A DNA stretch of 64,000 nt from Streptomyces lomondensis (GCF_014651035.1 NZ_BMWC01000014.1:91306-155305), one strand, 5' to 3'; counted from the first letter of the stretch, positions 36,701 through 44,902 are shown. Numbers and translations are program-made. The notes: generated by a model from the letters alone, not told the origin.

Positions 36701-39700
36701 TCGCCCGGCACGAGGGCCTGCGCACGGTCTTCCGGGAGACGGGAGGCGAGCCCCGGCAGGTGGTGCGGGCGTCCGCCGAACCCGACTTCGAGGTCGTGGA
36801 CGCCACCGGCGCTGCCGGAACCACGCTGCGGGACGTCCTGTCGGCCGAGAGCGCCCGCCGCTTCGACCTGGCGGACGGCCCGCTGTTCGTCACCCGGCTG
36901 GTCAGGACGGCCGAGGCGGAGCACGTCCTCGTGCTGTCCCTGCACCACATCGTGGTCGACGCCGCCTCCGCCACGGTCCTCGCCCGCGACCTGTCCGCCC
37001 TCTACCGGTCCGCACGCGACGGCACTCCCCACACCCTGCCTGCCCTCACCCGGAGTTACGCCGACCACGCCAGGGAGCTGGCGGCGTCGGCGCGGAGCCG
37101 GGAGGCCGGGGAGGACCTGGCGTACTGGCGCGCCACCCTCGGCGGTGAGCTGCCCGTCCTCGCGCTGCCCACCGACCGGCCGCGCCCGGCGACGATGACC
37201 TCCCACGGCCGGGCGGTCTTCCACACCCTCGACCCGGAACTCTCCCGGCGGCTGCGCGAGCTGAGCCGCACCCGCCGCAGCACCCTCTTCATGACCCTGC
37301 TCGCCGGATACGCGGCGATGCTGCACCGGGTCACCGGACAGACCGACCTGATCGTCGGCACCCCGATCTCGGACCGGCCCGAGGGCGCCGAGGACCTGCT
37401 CGGCTTCTTCGTGAACACGCTCGCCCTGCGGCTCGACCTGTCCGGCGACCCCGCGTTCGGCACGCTGCTGGACCGGGTCCGCACGGTCGCTCTCGACGCG
37501 TACGACCACGCGCGCGTGCCCTTCGAAACGGTGGTGCGCGAACTGGCCCCGGCCAGGGCGGTCGACCGGACACCGGTGTTCCAGGCGTTCGCCGAGTTCC
37601 AGCGGGCCGAGCCGTTCCGCTTCGACCTGCCGGGGATCGAGGCCACACCGCTGGACGCGGGCCCGGACAAGTCCCTGACGGACCTCACCGTCTACTTCAC
37701 CGACCAGCCGCACGGCATCCGGTGCCATCTGGAGTACAACACCGACCTGTTCGACCGGCACACCGTCGACCGGTTCTTCGCCACCTTCCGGGACCTGCTC
37801 GCGGCAGCGGTCGACGCTCCCGAGGCACCCCTGTCGCGGCTCGGCCCGCCGGCCGCCGGCACAGCCGCCGAGGGCGACCCCGTGCCGAGGTCCTGGCAGC
37901 ACGGCCCGTCCCGCCCGCCCGCGGACACCACCGTCCACGCCCTCTTCGCCCGGCGGGCCGCCGCGCAGCCCGACAGCACGGCGGTGATCAGCGGCGACCG
38001 CCGGCTGACCTACCGCGAACTGGACGACCACGCCGAGCGGTTGGCCTCCGCACTGGGGGAACGGCACGCGACGGACGGAGCCGAGCCGGTGGCGCTGTGG
38101 CTGCCCCGCTCCGCCGACCTCGTGGTCGCCATGCTCGCCGTGCTCAAGGCGGGCCGCGCCTACGTCCCGCTGGACCCGTCCCTCGGCCGGGCACGGGCCG
38201 AGCAGGTCATCACCGAGTGCGGGGCCCGGACACTGGTGTCGACGCCCGAGGAGGCGGCAGCCCTGAAGCTGCCCGGGCACGTGACCGTCGTGGGGCCGGA
38301 CGCGACCGCGCCGCGCCGCGCCGAGTCCACCCCCGGCAACCAGGCGCCGTGCTGCGTCCTCTACACCTCGGGCAGCACCGGCACCCCCAAGGGCGTCGTG
38401 GTGTCGCACCGCGGGGTCGTCGACCTGTGCGCGTGGCAGCACCGCCGCTTCGCCTTCACCCCGGCCGACCGCAGTGCCGTGGTGTGCAGCCAGAGCTTCG
38501 ACGCCTCCCTGCTGGAGATCTGGCCGGCGCTGACGGCCGGAGCCTCGGTCGCGATCGCCGCCGAGGAGCTGCGCGGGGACCCGCTCGGCCTGGCCCGGTG
38601 GTACGCCGAGCAGGGCGTCACCTTCTCGATCCTGCCCACCGCCCTCGGCGAGCAGGTGCTGCGGCTGCCTCCGGCCGACCAGCCGCCGCTGCGTCACCTG
38701 CTGCTCGGCGGCGACGTGCTGCGCACCCGGCCGCGCCCGGAGGCGCCGTACGAGACGGTGAACGTGTACGGGCCCACCGAGGTCACCGTGCTGTGCACCA
38801 CGGAAACCGTCTCCCCGCAGGGGAAGGAGCCCGCCGAGCCGATCGCGATCGGGCGCCCGGCCGACAACGTGACGCTGAGCGTGCTCGACGCCTCCGGCAG
38901 CCCGGTGCCCGTCGGCACGGTGGGGGAGCTGTACGTCGGCGGCCCCGGCGTCGCCCTCGGCTATCTGCACCGCCCCCGGCTGACCGAGGAGCGCTTCCTG
39001 CCGGACCCGGACGGCGCCCGACCGGACGCCCGCAGGTACCGCACCGGCGACCTGGTCCGCTGGAACGGCGACGGCAAGCTGGAGTTCCGCGGCCGGGCCG
39101 ACGACCAGGTGAAGATCCGGGGCTTCCGGGTCGAGCCGGAGGAGGTCTCCCGCGTCCTCGGCACACTGGACGGCGTGCGCGCGGCGGCCGTCCTGGCCCA
39201 CCGCAACCACCAGGACGAGGCCTATCTGGCGGCCTACGCCGTCCCCGCCGACCCGATCGGCGCCGCGCCCGGCGACCGGCGGACGTTCGCCGACCTCCTG
39301 GCCGGGGAACTGGCGGCCCGCCTGCCGGAGTACCTGGTACCGCGCGCCTGGCGGGTCCTGCCCGCCCTGCCCGTGACGGGCAACGGCAAACTGGACCGCT
39401 CCGCGCTCCCGGCCCCCGACCTCGTCACCACGGCACCGAGCCACCGGCCGGGCGTCACCGGCGGCGAGCCGACGGCCGGCCCGCGCACGGACGTCGAGCG
39501 GCGCGTCCGCGCCCTGTGGGCGGCCGAGTTCGACCTGGACGCCGACGCCCTCGCGGCCGACACCTCGTTCTTCGACCTGGGCGGCCACTCGATCACCGCG
39601 ATGCGGCTGGTCAACCAGGCCCGGGAGGAGTTCGGCACCGAGTACCCGATGCTGAGCTTCTACCAGGAGCCGACCCTGCGGGCCATGACGGCCCGACTGG

Positions 39701-41061
39701 CCGAGGCGGTCGGCGACCCGACGCCCGACCCGGCGCCCGAGCCCGGCCACGCCCCAGGCACGGTGGAACGCCGCGCACCCGCCACCGCCCAGCAGGCCCG
39801 CTTCGCCACGGTGCACGCCGACCACCTCCTGCCGCAGGTCTTCAACGTCGCCCTGCGCATCACCCTCACCGGGAATCTCGACGTACCGGCCCTGCGCACG
39901 GCCCTGACCCAACTGGTCGAGCGGCACGAGGGGTTGCGCACCCGCCTGGCCCGCAGCGTGGACGGCTGGGAGCAGCAGGTCCTGCGCCCCGGCCCGGTGC
40001 ACCTGCCCCTCGACGACCTCACCGCGCGGCCCGCGCACGAGCGGCAGGCCGCCCTCGACCAGGCGAGCGCCGAGGCCACCGAGACACCGATCGACCCCAC
40101 CCGCGGGACGCCGATGACCCTGCGCCTGCTGCGCACCGGCGACAGCACCTGGGTCCTGCTGCTCGTCCTGCACCACTCCGCCTGCGACGGATGGTCCGTC
40201 AGCCTGCTGCTGAAGGAACTCGCCGTGCTCTACGGCGCTGCCCGGCGGGGCGAACCCCACGCCCTGCCGCCGGTGCGGTGCCAGCCGGTGGCCTACGCGC
40301 GCTGGCAGCGAGACCAGGCCGACGAGCAGGCCGAGGAACGCAAACTGCGGTTCTGGCTGCGCGCACTGGACGGCGTGCCGTTCACCGTCGGCCTGCCCCT
40401 GGACCGGCCCAGGCCCGAGAAACCGAGCGGCCGGGGCGGGGCCGTGACCTTCACCGTGCCGGCCGGCGTGCGGGCCGCCGTGGAACGACTGGCGAGGCAG
40501 CGGGGCACGACGCCGTTCGTCGTCACGGCGGCGGCCCTGGGCCGGATGCTCGCTCAGCAGTCCGGGCAGCCCGACGTCGTGTTCAACATCTCCTACGCCA
40601 ACCGCGAGCGCCGCGCGTTCGATTCCCTGCTGGCCTGCACGATCACCGGCTTCGCTCTGCCGGTGCGCGACGGGACCGCCGGTTCCTTCACCACGCTGAC
40701 GGACCGGATCGCCCGCACGGCGGTGGAGTGCATGGACCAGGCCATGCCGGTGCGGCTCATCGCCCCCGCGCTGCGGGAGCACACGGGCGTCGAGGTGCCG
40801 GACCGGCTGGACGTCGGCTTCGCGTACCAGAACTCCCTGGACGCGGAGGTCGAACTGCCCGGCCTGACCACGGCCGTGGAGGACCTCGCCCCCGCCGCGT
40901 CCCGCACGGAACTCACCTTCGGTCTCGTCCCCGCCGGGGACGAACTGCGGGGCTTCGTCGAGTACTCGGCCGACCTGTGGGACCGCGCCACGATCGAGGC
41001 CTGGGCCCGCGACTACGTCGGCCTCCTGCGCGAGGAGACCGCCCGGGCGCTCGGAGACTGA
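33736..41061 (+). CDS. Hybrid NRPS: aminotransferase-LLM monooxygenase-C-A-T-C
   Basis: 2441 residues. A short helical N-terminus leads into a class III PLP aminotransferase (about 60-500; ANSGTEANSAAIRLAR, YGKLLGGGFPIGAI with Lys342). A Pro/Ala linker follows, then a luciferase-like monooxygenase domain (about 570-915; WMPERHFHSFGGLFPNP, GRVGIGVASGWSSKDFAFFP) of the type embedded in assembly lines. Next are C1 (about 940-1370; HHIVVD at 1070), A (about 1400-1890; YTSGSTGTPKG, YGPTEVT, NGKLDR), T (GGHSI, Ser1952) and a terminal C2 (about 2020-2440; HHSACDG at 2146). There is no thioesterase or reductase. My hand-read specificity code is D-A-L-I-L-G-V-V-L-K, with Asp235 kept (alpha-amino acid) and an otherwise hydrophobic pocket; I cannot name the substrate. 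The GTG start overlaps the PKS stop (GTGA). Confidence 0.95.
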   Translation: MTGLNGISAALDRDLAAMTELSRRIAEQMGTPAAPAPEPPRVHGPRVSVTRTSGMVRDASPHSQQEHLDDLVRRYTARTPTSKRIAQRYRRVLADSRAVVGFRSATKEMLYPIAGRRASGARLEDVDGNEYVDITMGFGVLLFGHEPDFVTDAVREHLSRGIQLGPRTIETGEAAELLADLTGLERVAFANSGTEANSAAIRLARAATGRDKIVTFLGAYHGHADNVLGRSSGSGPDRITVPVSRGIPQAAVSDLLVLDYGSDTVLETIARHAGDIAAVVVEPVQSRHPSLQPAEFVRRLRELTRRHGIVLLFDEMLTGFRPAPRGAQELYGVTPDLATYGKLLGGGFPIGAIAGRADIMDGVDGGHWSYGDDSYPPADTTFFGGTYIQHPVSMVAARAVLTHLKEHSPRLQERLNARTAELAATLNDFFEAEEYPLRMSHFGSQFRFEHRADMELLYHHLMLRGVHVWEWRNFFLSTAHSDGDIEFVADAVRDSLRELRSAGFFPGGPIVAPKPAPAKPEPQPAPKPEARPRLQAAAPASQPAPVAAMPWNAAAVTAPRTAPAKEAAPRTTHFSVYFFGDYPQDEPAPRHGQYELLMEIARFADRHDFHALWMPERHFHSFGGLFPNPAVLAAALSRETERVRLNAGSVVLPLHDPIRVAEEWSMVDNLSGGRVGIGVASGWSSKDFAFFPDRFGRHKELMYEQLEEVRQFWRGDALRRTTGDGEADLRLFPRPVQDVPPLYTAVVGNPASYELAARHDLGVVTNLMTQTVEQLRENIARYRSTRARHGLDPEAGRVAVLLHTYLADDHDTARTEAYEPLSRYMRASLSLFSGVTSSLGHSVDLADLSEDDLETLFRRAYGRYCDQRALIGTADSVRPVVDAVTAAGADEIVALVDFGVAADELRTGLPRLDALRRHYDRRATAGSTPPRPASVRPVPTDAPLSPGQERIWFLERLLPGRTAYNEIKAIRLAGPLDLPALRAALRGLVARHEGLRTVFRETGGEPRQVVRASAEPDFEVVDATGAAGTTLRDVLSAESARRFDLADGPLFVTRLVRTAEAEHVLVLSLHHIVVDAASATVLARDLSALYRSARDGTPHTLPALTRSYADHARELAASARSREAGEDLAYWRATLGGELPVLALPTDRPRPATMTSHGRAVFHTLDPELSRRLRELSRTRRSTLFMTLLAGYAAMLHRVTGQTDLIVGTPISDRPEGAEDLLGFFVNTLALRLDLSGDPAFGTLLDRVRTVALDAYDHARVPFETVVRELAPARAVDRTPVFQAFAEFQRAEPFRFDLPGIEATPLDAGPDKSLTDLTVYFTDQPHGIRCHLEYNTDLFDRHTVDRFFATFRDLLAAAVDAPEAPLSRLGPPAAGTAAEGDPVPRSWQHGPSRPPADTTVHALFARRAAAQPDSTAVISGDRRLTYRELDDHAERLASALGERHATDGAEPVALWLPRSADLVVAMLAVLKAGRAYVPLDPSLGRARAEQVITECGARTLVSTPEEAAALKLPGHVTVVGPDATAPRRAESTPGNQAPCCVLYTSGSTGTPKGVVVSHRGVVDLCAWQHRRFAFTPADRSAVVCSQSFDASLLEIWPALTAGASVAIAAEELRGDPLGLARWYAEQGVTFSILPTALGEQVLRLPPADQPPLRHLLLGGDVLRTRPRPEAPYETVNVYGPTEVTVLCTTETVSPQGKEPAEPIAIGRPADNVTLSVLDASGSPVPVGTVGELYVGGPGVALGYLHRPRLTEERFLPDPDGARPDARRYRTGDLVRWNGDGKLEFRGRADDQVKIRGFRVEPEEVSRVLGTLDGVRAAAVLAHRNHQDEAYLAAYAVPADPIGAAPGDRRTFADLLAGELAARLPEYLVPRAWRVLPALPVTGNGKLDRSALPAPDLVTTAPSHRPGVTGGEPTAGPRTDVERRVRALWAAEFDLDADALAADTSFFDLGGHSITAMRLVNQAREEFGTEYPMLSFYQEPTLRAMTARLAEAVGDPTPDPAPEPGHAPGTVERRAPATAQQARFATVHADHLLPQVFNVALRITLTGNLDVPALRTALTQLVERHEGLRTRLARSVDGWEQQVLRPGPVHLPLDDLTARPAHERQAALDQASAEATETPIDPTRGTPMTLRLLRTGDSTWVLLLVLHHSACDGWSVSLLLKELAVLYGAARRGEPHALPPVRCQPVAYARWQRDQADEQAEERKLRFWLRALDGVPFTVGLPLDRPRPEKPSGRGGAVTFTVPAGVRAAVERLARQRGTTPFVVTAAALGRMLAQQSGQPDVVFNISYANRERRAFDSLLACTITGFALPVRDGTAGSFTTLTDRIARTAVECMDQAMPVRLIAPALREHTGVEVPDRLDVGFAYQNSLDAEVELPGLTTAVEDLAPAASRTELTFGLVPAGDELRGFVEYSADLWDRATIEAWARDYVGLLREETARALGD

Positions 41062-41081
41062 CTCCCGCCGCGACGCCGCTC

Positions 41082-41110
41082 GGAGGTGCGCCGCTCCCCG
41101 GCGCACCTCC
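41082..41110 (+). terminator. Strong terminator ending the PKS-NRPS operon
   Basis: Perfect 11-bp arms GGAGGTGCGCC / GGCGCACCTCC, 7-nt loop, 20 bp after the NRPS stop. Confidence 0.85.
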
Positions 41111-41133
41111 AGCATGGTCTGAGGGCAGACTCA

Positions 41134-41175
41134 TTGACATGTCTGTACCAACGCGCAACTCTGAGAGCGCTCTCA
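41134..41175 (+). promoter_or_regulatory. GH64 promoter with LacI-type palindromic operator
   Basis: TGAGAGCGCTCTCA (41162-41175) is a perfect 14-bp palindrome. It differs by a symmetric change from TGGGAGCGCTCCCA, the known site of the cellobiose repressor CebR (LacI family). TTGACA at 41134-41139 is a consensus -35; a -10 would fall right at the palindrome's left edge, so repressor binding would block the promoter. Confidence 0.75.
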
Positions 41176-41212
41176 AAACCTGGATCGGCCCCTCGTCGAA
41201 CGGAGGCAGAGC

Positions 41213-42430
41213 ATGTTACGGACACTCAGACGCCGGGCTCGAGCAGTGGGGTCGGCCCTCGCCACGGCCCTCGCCACGGCCCTCGCCGGCTCACTGCTCG
41301 CGACCGGAGCCACCGCACCGGCCCACGCCGCGGTCCCCGCGACGATCCCCCTGAAGATCACCAACAACTCGGCCCGCGGCGAGCAGGTGTACCTCTACAA
41401 CCTCGGCACGGAGCTGTCGACCGGACGCCAGGGCTGGGCCGACGCGAACGGCACCTTCCACCCCTGGCCGGCCGGCGGAAACCCGCCGACACCCGCCCCC
41501 GACGCCTCGATCCCCGGCCCGGCGGCAGGACAGTCGACCACGATCCGCATCCCGAAGTTCTCCGGCCGCGTCTACTTCTCCTACGGCCAGAAACTCGTCT
41601 TCAGGCTCACCACCGGAGGCCTGGTCCAGCCCGCCGTGCAGAACCCCACCGACCCCAACCGGAACATCCTGTTCAACTGGTCGGAGTACACACTCAACGA
41701 CTCCGGCCTGTGGATCAACAGCACACAGGTCGACATGTTCTCCGCGCCGTACGCGGTGGGGGTGCAGCGAGCCGACGGCACCACCGCGAGCACCGGCCGG
41801 CTCAAGCCCGGCGGATACACCGGCTTCTTCAACGCCCTCAGGGGGCAGCCCGGAGGCTGGGCCGGCCTGATCCAGACCCGCCCCGACGGCACCGTGCTGC
41901 GCGCCCTGTCACCGCTGTACGGGCTGGAGACCGGCGCCCTGCCGGCCACCGTCATGGACGACTACGTCAACCGCGTCTGGCAGAAGTACTCCACCTCCAC
42001 CCTGACGGTCACCCCGTTCGCCGACCGGCCGGGCACCAAGTACCACGGCCGGGTCTCCGGCGGCGTCATGCACTTCACCGACGGCTCCGGCGCCACCGTC
42101 ACCAGCTTCCAGAAGCCGGATGCCGCCTCGGTATTCGGCTGCCACCGCAGGCTCGACGCACCGAACGACCAGGTACGCGGCCCGATCTCCCGCACGCTGT
42201 GCGCCGGATTCAACCGCTCCACCCTCCTGGTCAACCCCAACCAGCCGGATGCCACGGCCGACGCCTTCTACAAGGACGACGTCACCAACCACTACGCCCG
42301 CGAGATCCACGCGCAGATGGCCGACGGGAAGGCGTACGCGTTCGCCTTCGACGACGTGGGCCACCACGAGTCCCTGGTCCACGACGGCAACCCGCGCCAG
42401 GCCTACCTCACCCTCGACCCCTTCCACTGA
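41213..42430 (+). CDS. GH64 endo-beta-1,3-glucanase (laminaripentaose-producing type)
   Basis: 405 residues, secreted: a basic start, hydrophobic core and AHAAVP cleavage region (about residue 40). The mature domain shows the GH64/thaumatin-like pattern: IPLKITNNSARGEQVYLYNLGTEL, RVYFSYGQKLVF, ILFNWSEYTLNDSGLWINSTQVDMFSAPYAVGVQ, FGCHRRLDAPNDQ, ISRTLCAGFNRSTLL, FAFDDVGHHESLVHDGNP. The family cleaves beta-1,3-glucan to pentamers. It ends right after the catalytic domain with no carbohydrate-binding module. CGGAGG is 6 nt from the ATG. Codon 2 is TTA (41216-41218). Confidence 0.93.
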   Translation: MLRTLRRRARAVGSALATALATALAGSLLATGATAPAHAAVPATIPLKITNNSARGEQVYLYNLGTELSTGRQGWADANGTFHPWPAGGNPPTPAPDASIPGPAAGQSTTIRIPKFSGRVYFSYGQKLVFRLTTGGLVQPAVQNPTDPNRNILFNWSEYTLNDSGLWINSTQVDMFSAPYAVGVQRADGTTASTGRLKPGGYTGFFNALRGQPGGWAGLIQTRPDGTVLRALSPLYGLETGALPATVMDDYVNRVWQKYSTSTLTVTPFADRPGTKYHGRVSGGVMHFTDGSGATVTSFQKPDAASVFGCHRRLDAPNDQVRGPISRTLCAGFNRSTLLVNPNQPDATADAFYKDDVTNHYAREIHAQMADGKAYAFAFDDVGHHESLVHDGNPRQAYLTLDPFH

Positions 42431-43172
42431 CGGGCTCCGCCGGCCGGTCTCCCGGCCCGCCCTCCCAGGGCCGGGGACCGGTGCCGTCCGTCCATGCCCG
42501 TAGGCCCTCACGGTCCACGCAGACGATCCCGCACCGGTCGGCGTACTCCAGCGCCGGCGTGGTGAAGTCGCTCGTGGTGACCAGCAGCGCGATGTCGGCC
42601 TCATGGACGGTGAAGCACGTACCGCCGAAGCGCTGGAGATCCTGCGAGCCGACCCGGTGGGAGTCCTCGTAGTGCTTGCACTGGACGACCAGCCGGCGCC
42701 CGTCGGGAGTCACGGCCACCACATCGGCACCCAGATCCCCGGCACCTCCCACGACGTCGACGTCGGAGCAACCGTCGCGTGCGCAGAGGCCGGCGACCGC
42801 CTCTTCGAACTCCTCGGCCGTCAGGGCGTCGTAGTCGACGGCGACCTCGGCGGCCGGGCGCTGACGGGGAAGCGCCCGAGCCTCCCACTCGTCGGCCACC
42901 TCCCGGGCCGCCTCGTCGAGCGCCGCCGCGGCCCGGCGCGCCGCTCTCGCCAGGTGCCACCGGCGTCCCAGGCCCGCGAAGGCCGTGACCCCCACGGCGA
43001 CCAGGACGAAGACCCAGGCCGGGCGCCGCTCGACGGCCCCTGCCACTATCCGGACGGCGAGGCCCACGACGCTCACGAGCACAGCGAGAAAGACGAAGAA
43101 CAGGGTGGTCGAGCGGAGATCGAACCCGCGCCGACGCTTCGCAGGCGGTGCGGGACGCACAGGTGCGGTCAC
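42408..43172 (-). CDS. Membrane-anchored Mrr-type restriction endonuclease-like protein
   Basis: 254 residues. Two TM helices (about 20-65; TTLFFVFLAVLVSVVGLAVRIV and PAWVFVLVAVGVTAFAGL) precede a linker and a Mrr_cat PD-(D/E)xK domain (about 110-225). YDALTAEEFEEAVAGLCARDGC, GGAGDLGADVVAV and VVQCKHY carry the expected Asp and Gln-x-Lys. Despite the name, TM-anchored Mrr proteins of actinobacteria are not shown to restrict DNA. The 3' end overlaps that of the GH64 gene by 23 bp. Confidence 0.85.
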   Translation of the reverse strand: MTAPVRPAPPAKRRRGFDLRSTTLFFVFLAVLVSVVGLAVRIVAGAVERRPAWVFVLVAVGVTAFAGLGRRWHLARAARRAAAALDEAAREVADEWEARALPRQRPAAEVAVDYDALTAEEFEEAVAGLCARDGCSDVDVVGGAGDLGADVVAVTPDGRRLVVQCKHYEDSHRVGSQDLQRFGGTCFTVHEADIALLVTTSDFTTPALEYADRCGIVCVDREGLRAWTDGTGPRPWEGGPGDRPAEPVSGRGRG

Positions 43173-43326
43173 GACATGCCCCCTCTCATGGGACCGGCAG
43201 AAAGATCACTTCCGCTGTCTGCCCAAGATCGGGATCTTCATCGCTCCCACCGCCGCGCCTTCGCCCCCGGAGAACAACGCCACCCGCCGCGGCTGCGTGT
43301 CGGCACCGCCGGCGACCGCGGTCGGG

Positions 43327-43950
43327 TCAGGGGGAGATCGTCCAGCGGGGTGCTGTTCTCGCCCAGTCCGCGTCCCAGCCGGCGAGGTTGCGCCGCTGCA
43401 GGACGTGGCGGGCGGCGCCGTAGCCGATGACGGCGGTCACGGGGACTGCCAGGGCGGCGAGGACGGCGCTCGCGATGCTGCGGTTGCGGACCTGTTCGGC
43501 GGTCAGCGGCGGATCGGTGATGCTTCCGTCCGCGCCGGCCCAGACGCGGACGGTGCTGCCCGCCGCCAACCGCGGCTGTACGTCGGTCTCCGCGGTGTGG
43601 ATCCGGCCGGCCGGGTCGGTGAAGCGGACCTTGACCGGGTAGAGCGTCTTCTTCGCCTCGGGCGATCCCGGCTCGGGGTGGCGTGGGGCGTCGTGGAGGA
43701 GGATCGCGCTGGTCTCGTACCGGGTCAGCGCCTGGTGCCGGGCGGTGCGGGTGTAGTGGCGGTGGGCGGCGTCGCCGGCCAGGATCACGGCGGCGGGGGT
43801 GACGGCCGGCACGGCGAGCAGCAGGCCCAGGCCGATCCACGCCTGGAGCAGGTCGGTGCGGCGGCGCAGCGGGTGGCGCCGCAGAAGCCACAGCATGCGG
43901 CGGGGGAGTTCCTCCGGGGGCGGCTGCGCGGGAGGTATGCCGCGGTCCAT
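43327..43950 (-). CDS. Rv1733c-like membrane protein
   Basis: 207 residues: an N-terminal TM (LLQAWIGLGLLLAVPAVTPAAVILAG), an extracytoplasmic beta-rich domain (YPVKVRFTDPAGRIHTAETDV, GSTVRVWAGADGSITDPP) and a second TM (IASAVLAALAVPVTAVIGYGA). This is the topology of mycobacterial Rv1733c and its many Streptomyces paralogs, of unknown function. GGAGGG lies 5 nt before ATG 43950. Upstream in-frame sequence is Arg/Cys-rich and rejected. Confidence 0.8.
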   Translation of the reverse strand: MDRGIPPAQPPPEELPRRMLWLLRRHPLRRRTDLLQAWIGLGLLLAVPAVTPAAVILAGDAAHRHYTRTARHQALTRYETSAILLHDAPRHPEPGSPEAKKTLYPVKVRFTDPAGRIHTAETDVQPRLAAGSTVRVWAGADGSITDPPLTAEQVRNRSIASAVLAALAVPVTAVIGYGAARHVLQRRNLAGWDADWARTAPRWTISP

Positions 43951-44125
43951 GGTGTCCCTCCATCGATCGTCGGATGCGGCTGGGCGGGCGGACCTGGGTT
44001 GCCCGGAGGCGCCGGGCGGCGCCGCGCACGGCGGCGATGTGCGGGTCCGGCACCACGCGCAGCGGCGCGCGCCGATGCCCACGCCCAGGGCCATGCCGCA
44101 CGAGCGCCCCTACGGTGCTGTGCGG

Positions 44126-44500
44126 TCATCGGCCGGCCTCCCTGACGTGCTGGCAGCGCGCGCAGTAGCGGGCCTGCGGCACGATCATCAGCCGCTCGCG
44201 CGCGATGGGGCCCCGGCACAGCCGGCAGGTGCCGTAGCGGCCTTCGTCCATGCGTCGGAGGGCTGCTTCGACGTCGGTGAGCACCATGCGCGCGGCGGCG
44301 GCGAGCATGACGTGCACCTCGACCTGGGAGGGAGCGTCGTGCCGCCGCAGGTCGTCCGCGCGGGAGGGAGCCGCGTCGGCGAGCTGCTGGAGCTGTTCCA
44401 GACGGAACAGGCGCTGCTCGGTGAGGTTCGCACGCAGGGCGGCGAGGTCCTCGGCCGACAGGCGCGTCACGCGGTCGGCGACGATCTGGTCGTTCACCAC
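44126..44500 (-). CDS. TraR/DksA-family zinc-finger protein
   Basis: 124 residues. An N-terminal coiled-coil-like helix (SAEDLAALRANLTEQRLFRLEQLQQLAD) and a C-terminal C4 zinc finger (CRLCRGPIARERLMIVPQARYCARC, C-x2-C-x17-C-x2-C). DRMDEGRYG-like RMDEGRYGTC is typical of DksA/TraR proteins, which bind RNA polymerase. The double-Asp tip of E. coli DksA is not evident, so it need not act with ppGpp in the same way. It starts GTG-GTG at 44500. A paralog lies just upstream. Confidence 0.85.
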   Translation of the reverse strand: MVNDQIVADRVTRLSAEDLAALRANLTEQRLFRLEQLQQLADAAPSRADDLRRHDAPSQVEVHVMLAAAARMVLTDVEAALRRMDEGRYGTCRLCRGPIARERLMIVPQARYCARCQHVREAGR

Positions 44501-44557
44501 TGCACCCCCTGGGCAAAGAGCGATGGAGAGGAACGGCGGGGACCGGCTTGCCGGTGG

Positions 44558-44887
44558 TCAGGCGGTGGCGCGGCGCTGGCAGGCAACGCAGTAGGGGGTG
44601 TAGGGCAGGATCTCCAGGCGTTCCGCGGGGACGGGCTCGGCGCAGCCCAGGCAGCTGCCGTAGGTGCCGTCCTCGACGCGTGCGAACGCCTCGTCGATCT
44701 CTTTCAGGACGCGTTCGATGGCGCTGCGCTGCATGGACATCAGGTGATCGTCCCCGCCCTGCCCCGTCTCGTCGAGGGCGTGCAACTGCGTCAGCCGGGT
44801 GCTGCGGGCGTGTTCCAGACGCCGGCGCACGTCGTGTGCGGTCATGCGCTCGGGGCGGGGGCCGGTGAGGGGTGCGTCGACAGACAC
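44558..44887 (-). CDS. TraR/DksA-family zinc-finger protein (paralog)
   Basis: 109 residues from GTG 44887, or 145 from ATG 44995. The core is RPERMTAHDVRRRLEHARSTRLTQLHALDE, RVEDGTYGSCLGCAEPVPAERLEILPYTPYCVACQ, again a C4 finger (C-x2-C-x17-C-x2-C). I prefer GTG 44887: AAAGAGG is 6 nt upstream, whereas the ATG has a site almost touching it and would translate a 9-bp DNA repeat into (Ser/Gln/Gly)n. It is transcribed with the neighbouring DksA-like gene, divergent from the kinase operon. Confidence 0.8.
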   Translation of the reverse strand: MSVDAPLTGPRPERMTAHDVRRRLEHARSTRLTQLHALDETGQGGDDHLMSMQRSAIERVLKEIDEAFARVEDGTYGSCLGCAEPVPAERLEILPYTPYCVACQRRATA

Positions 44888-44902
44888 GGCAGGCCTCTTT
44901 CT

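Noticed and set aside
33151..41115. Very long open frames (over 1000 codons) on the minus strand opposite the PKS-NRPS genes
   Set aside because: They mirror the G/C-rich third positions of the real genes, encode low-complexity Gly/Arg/Val/Gln text and contain no domain, while the plus strand has every catalytic motif.
42408..43172. Mrr-type gene as a restriction-modification system
   Set aside because: The protein has two TM helices and there is no methyltransferase or specificity partner next to it.
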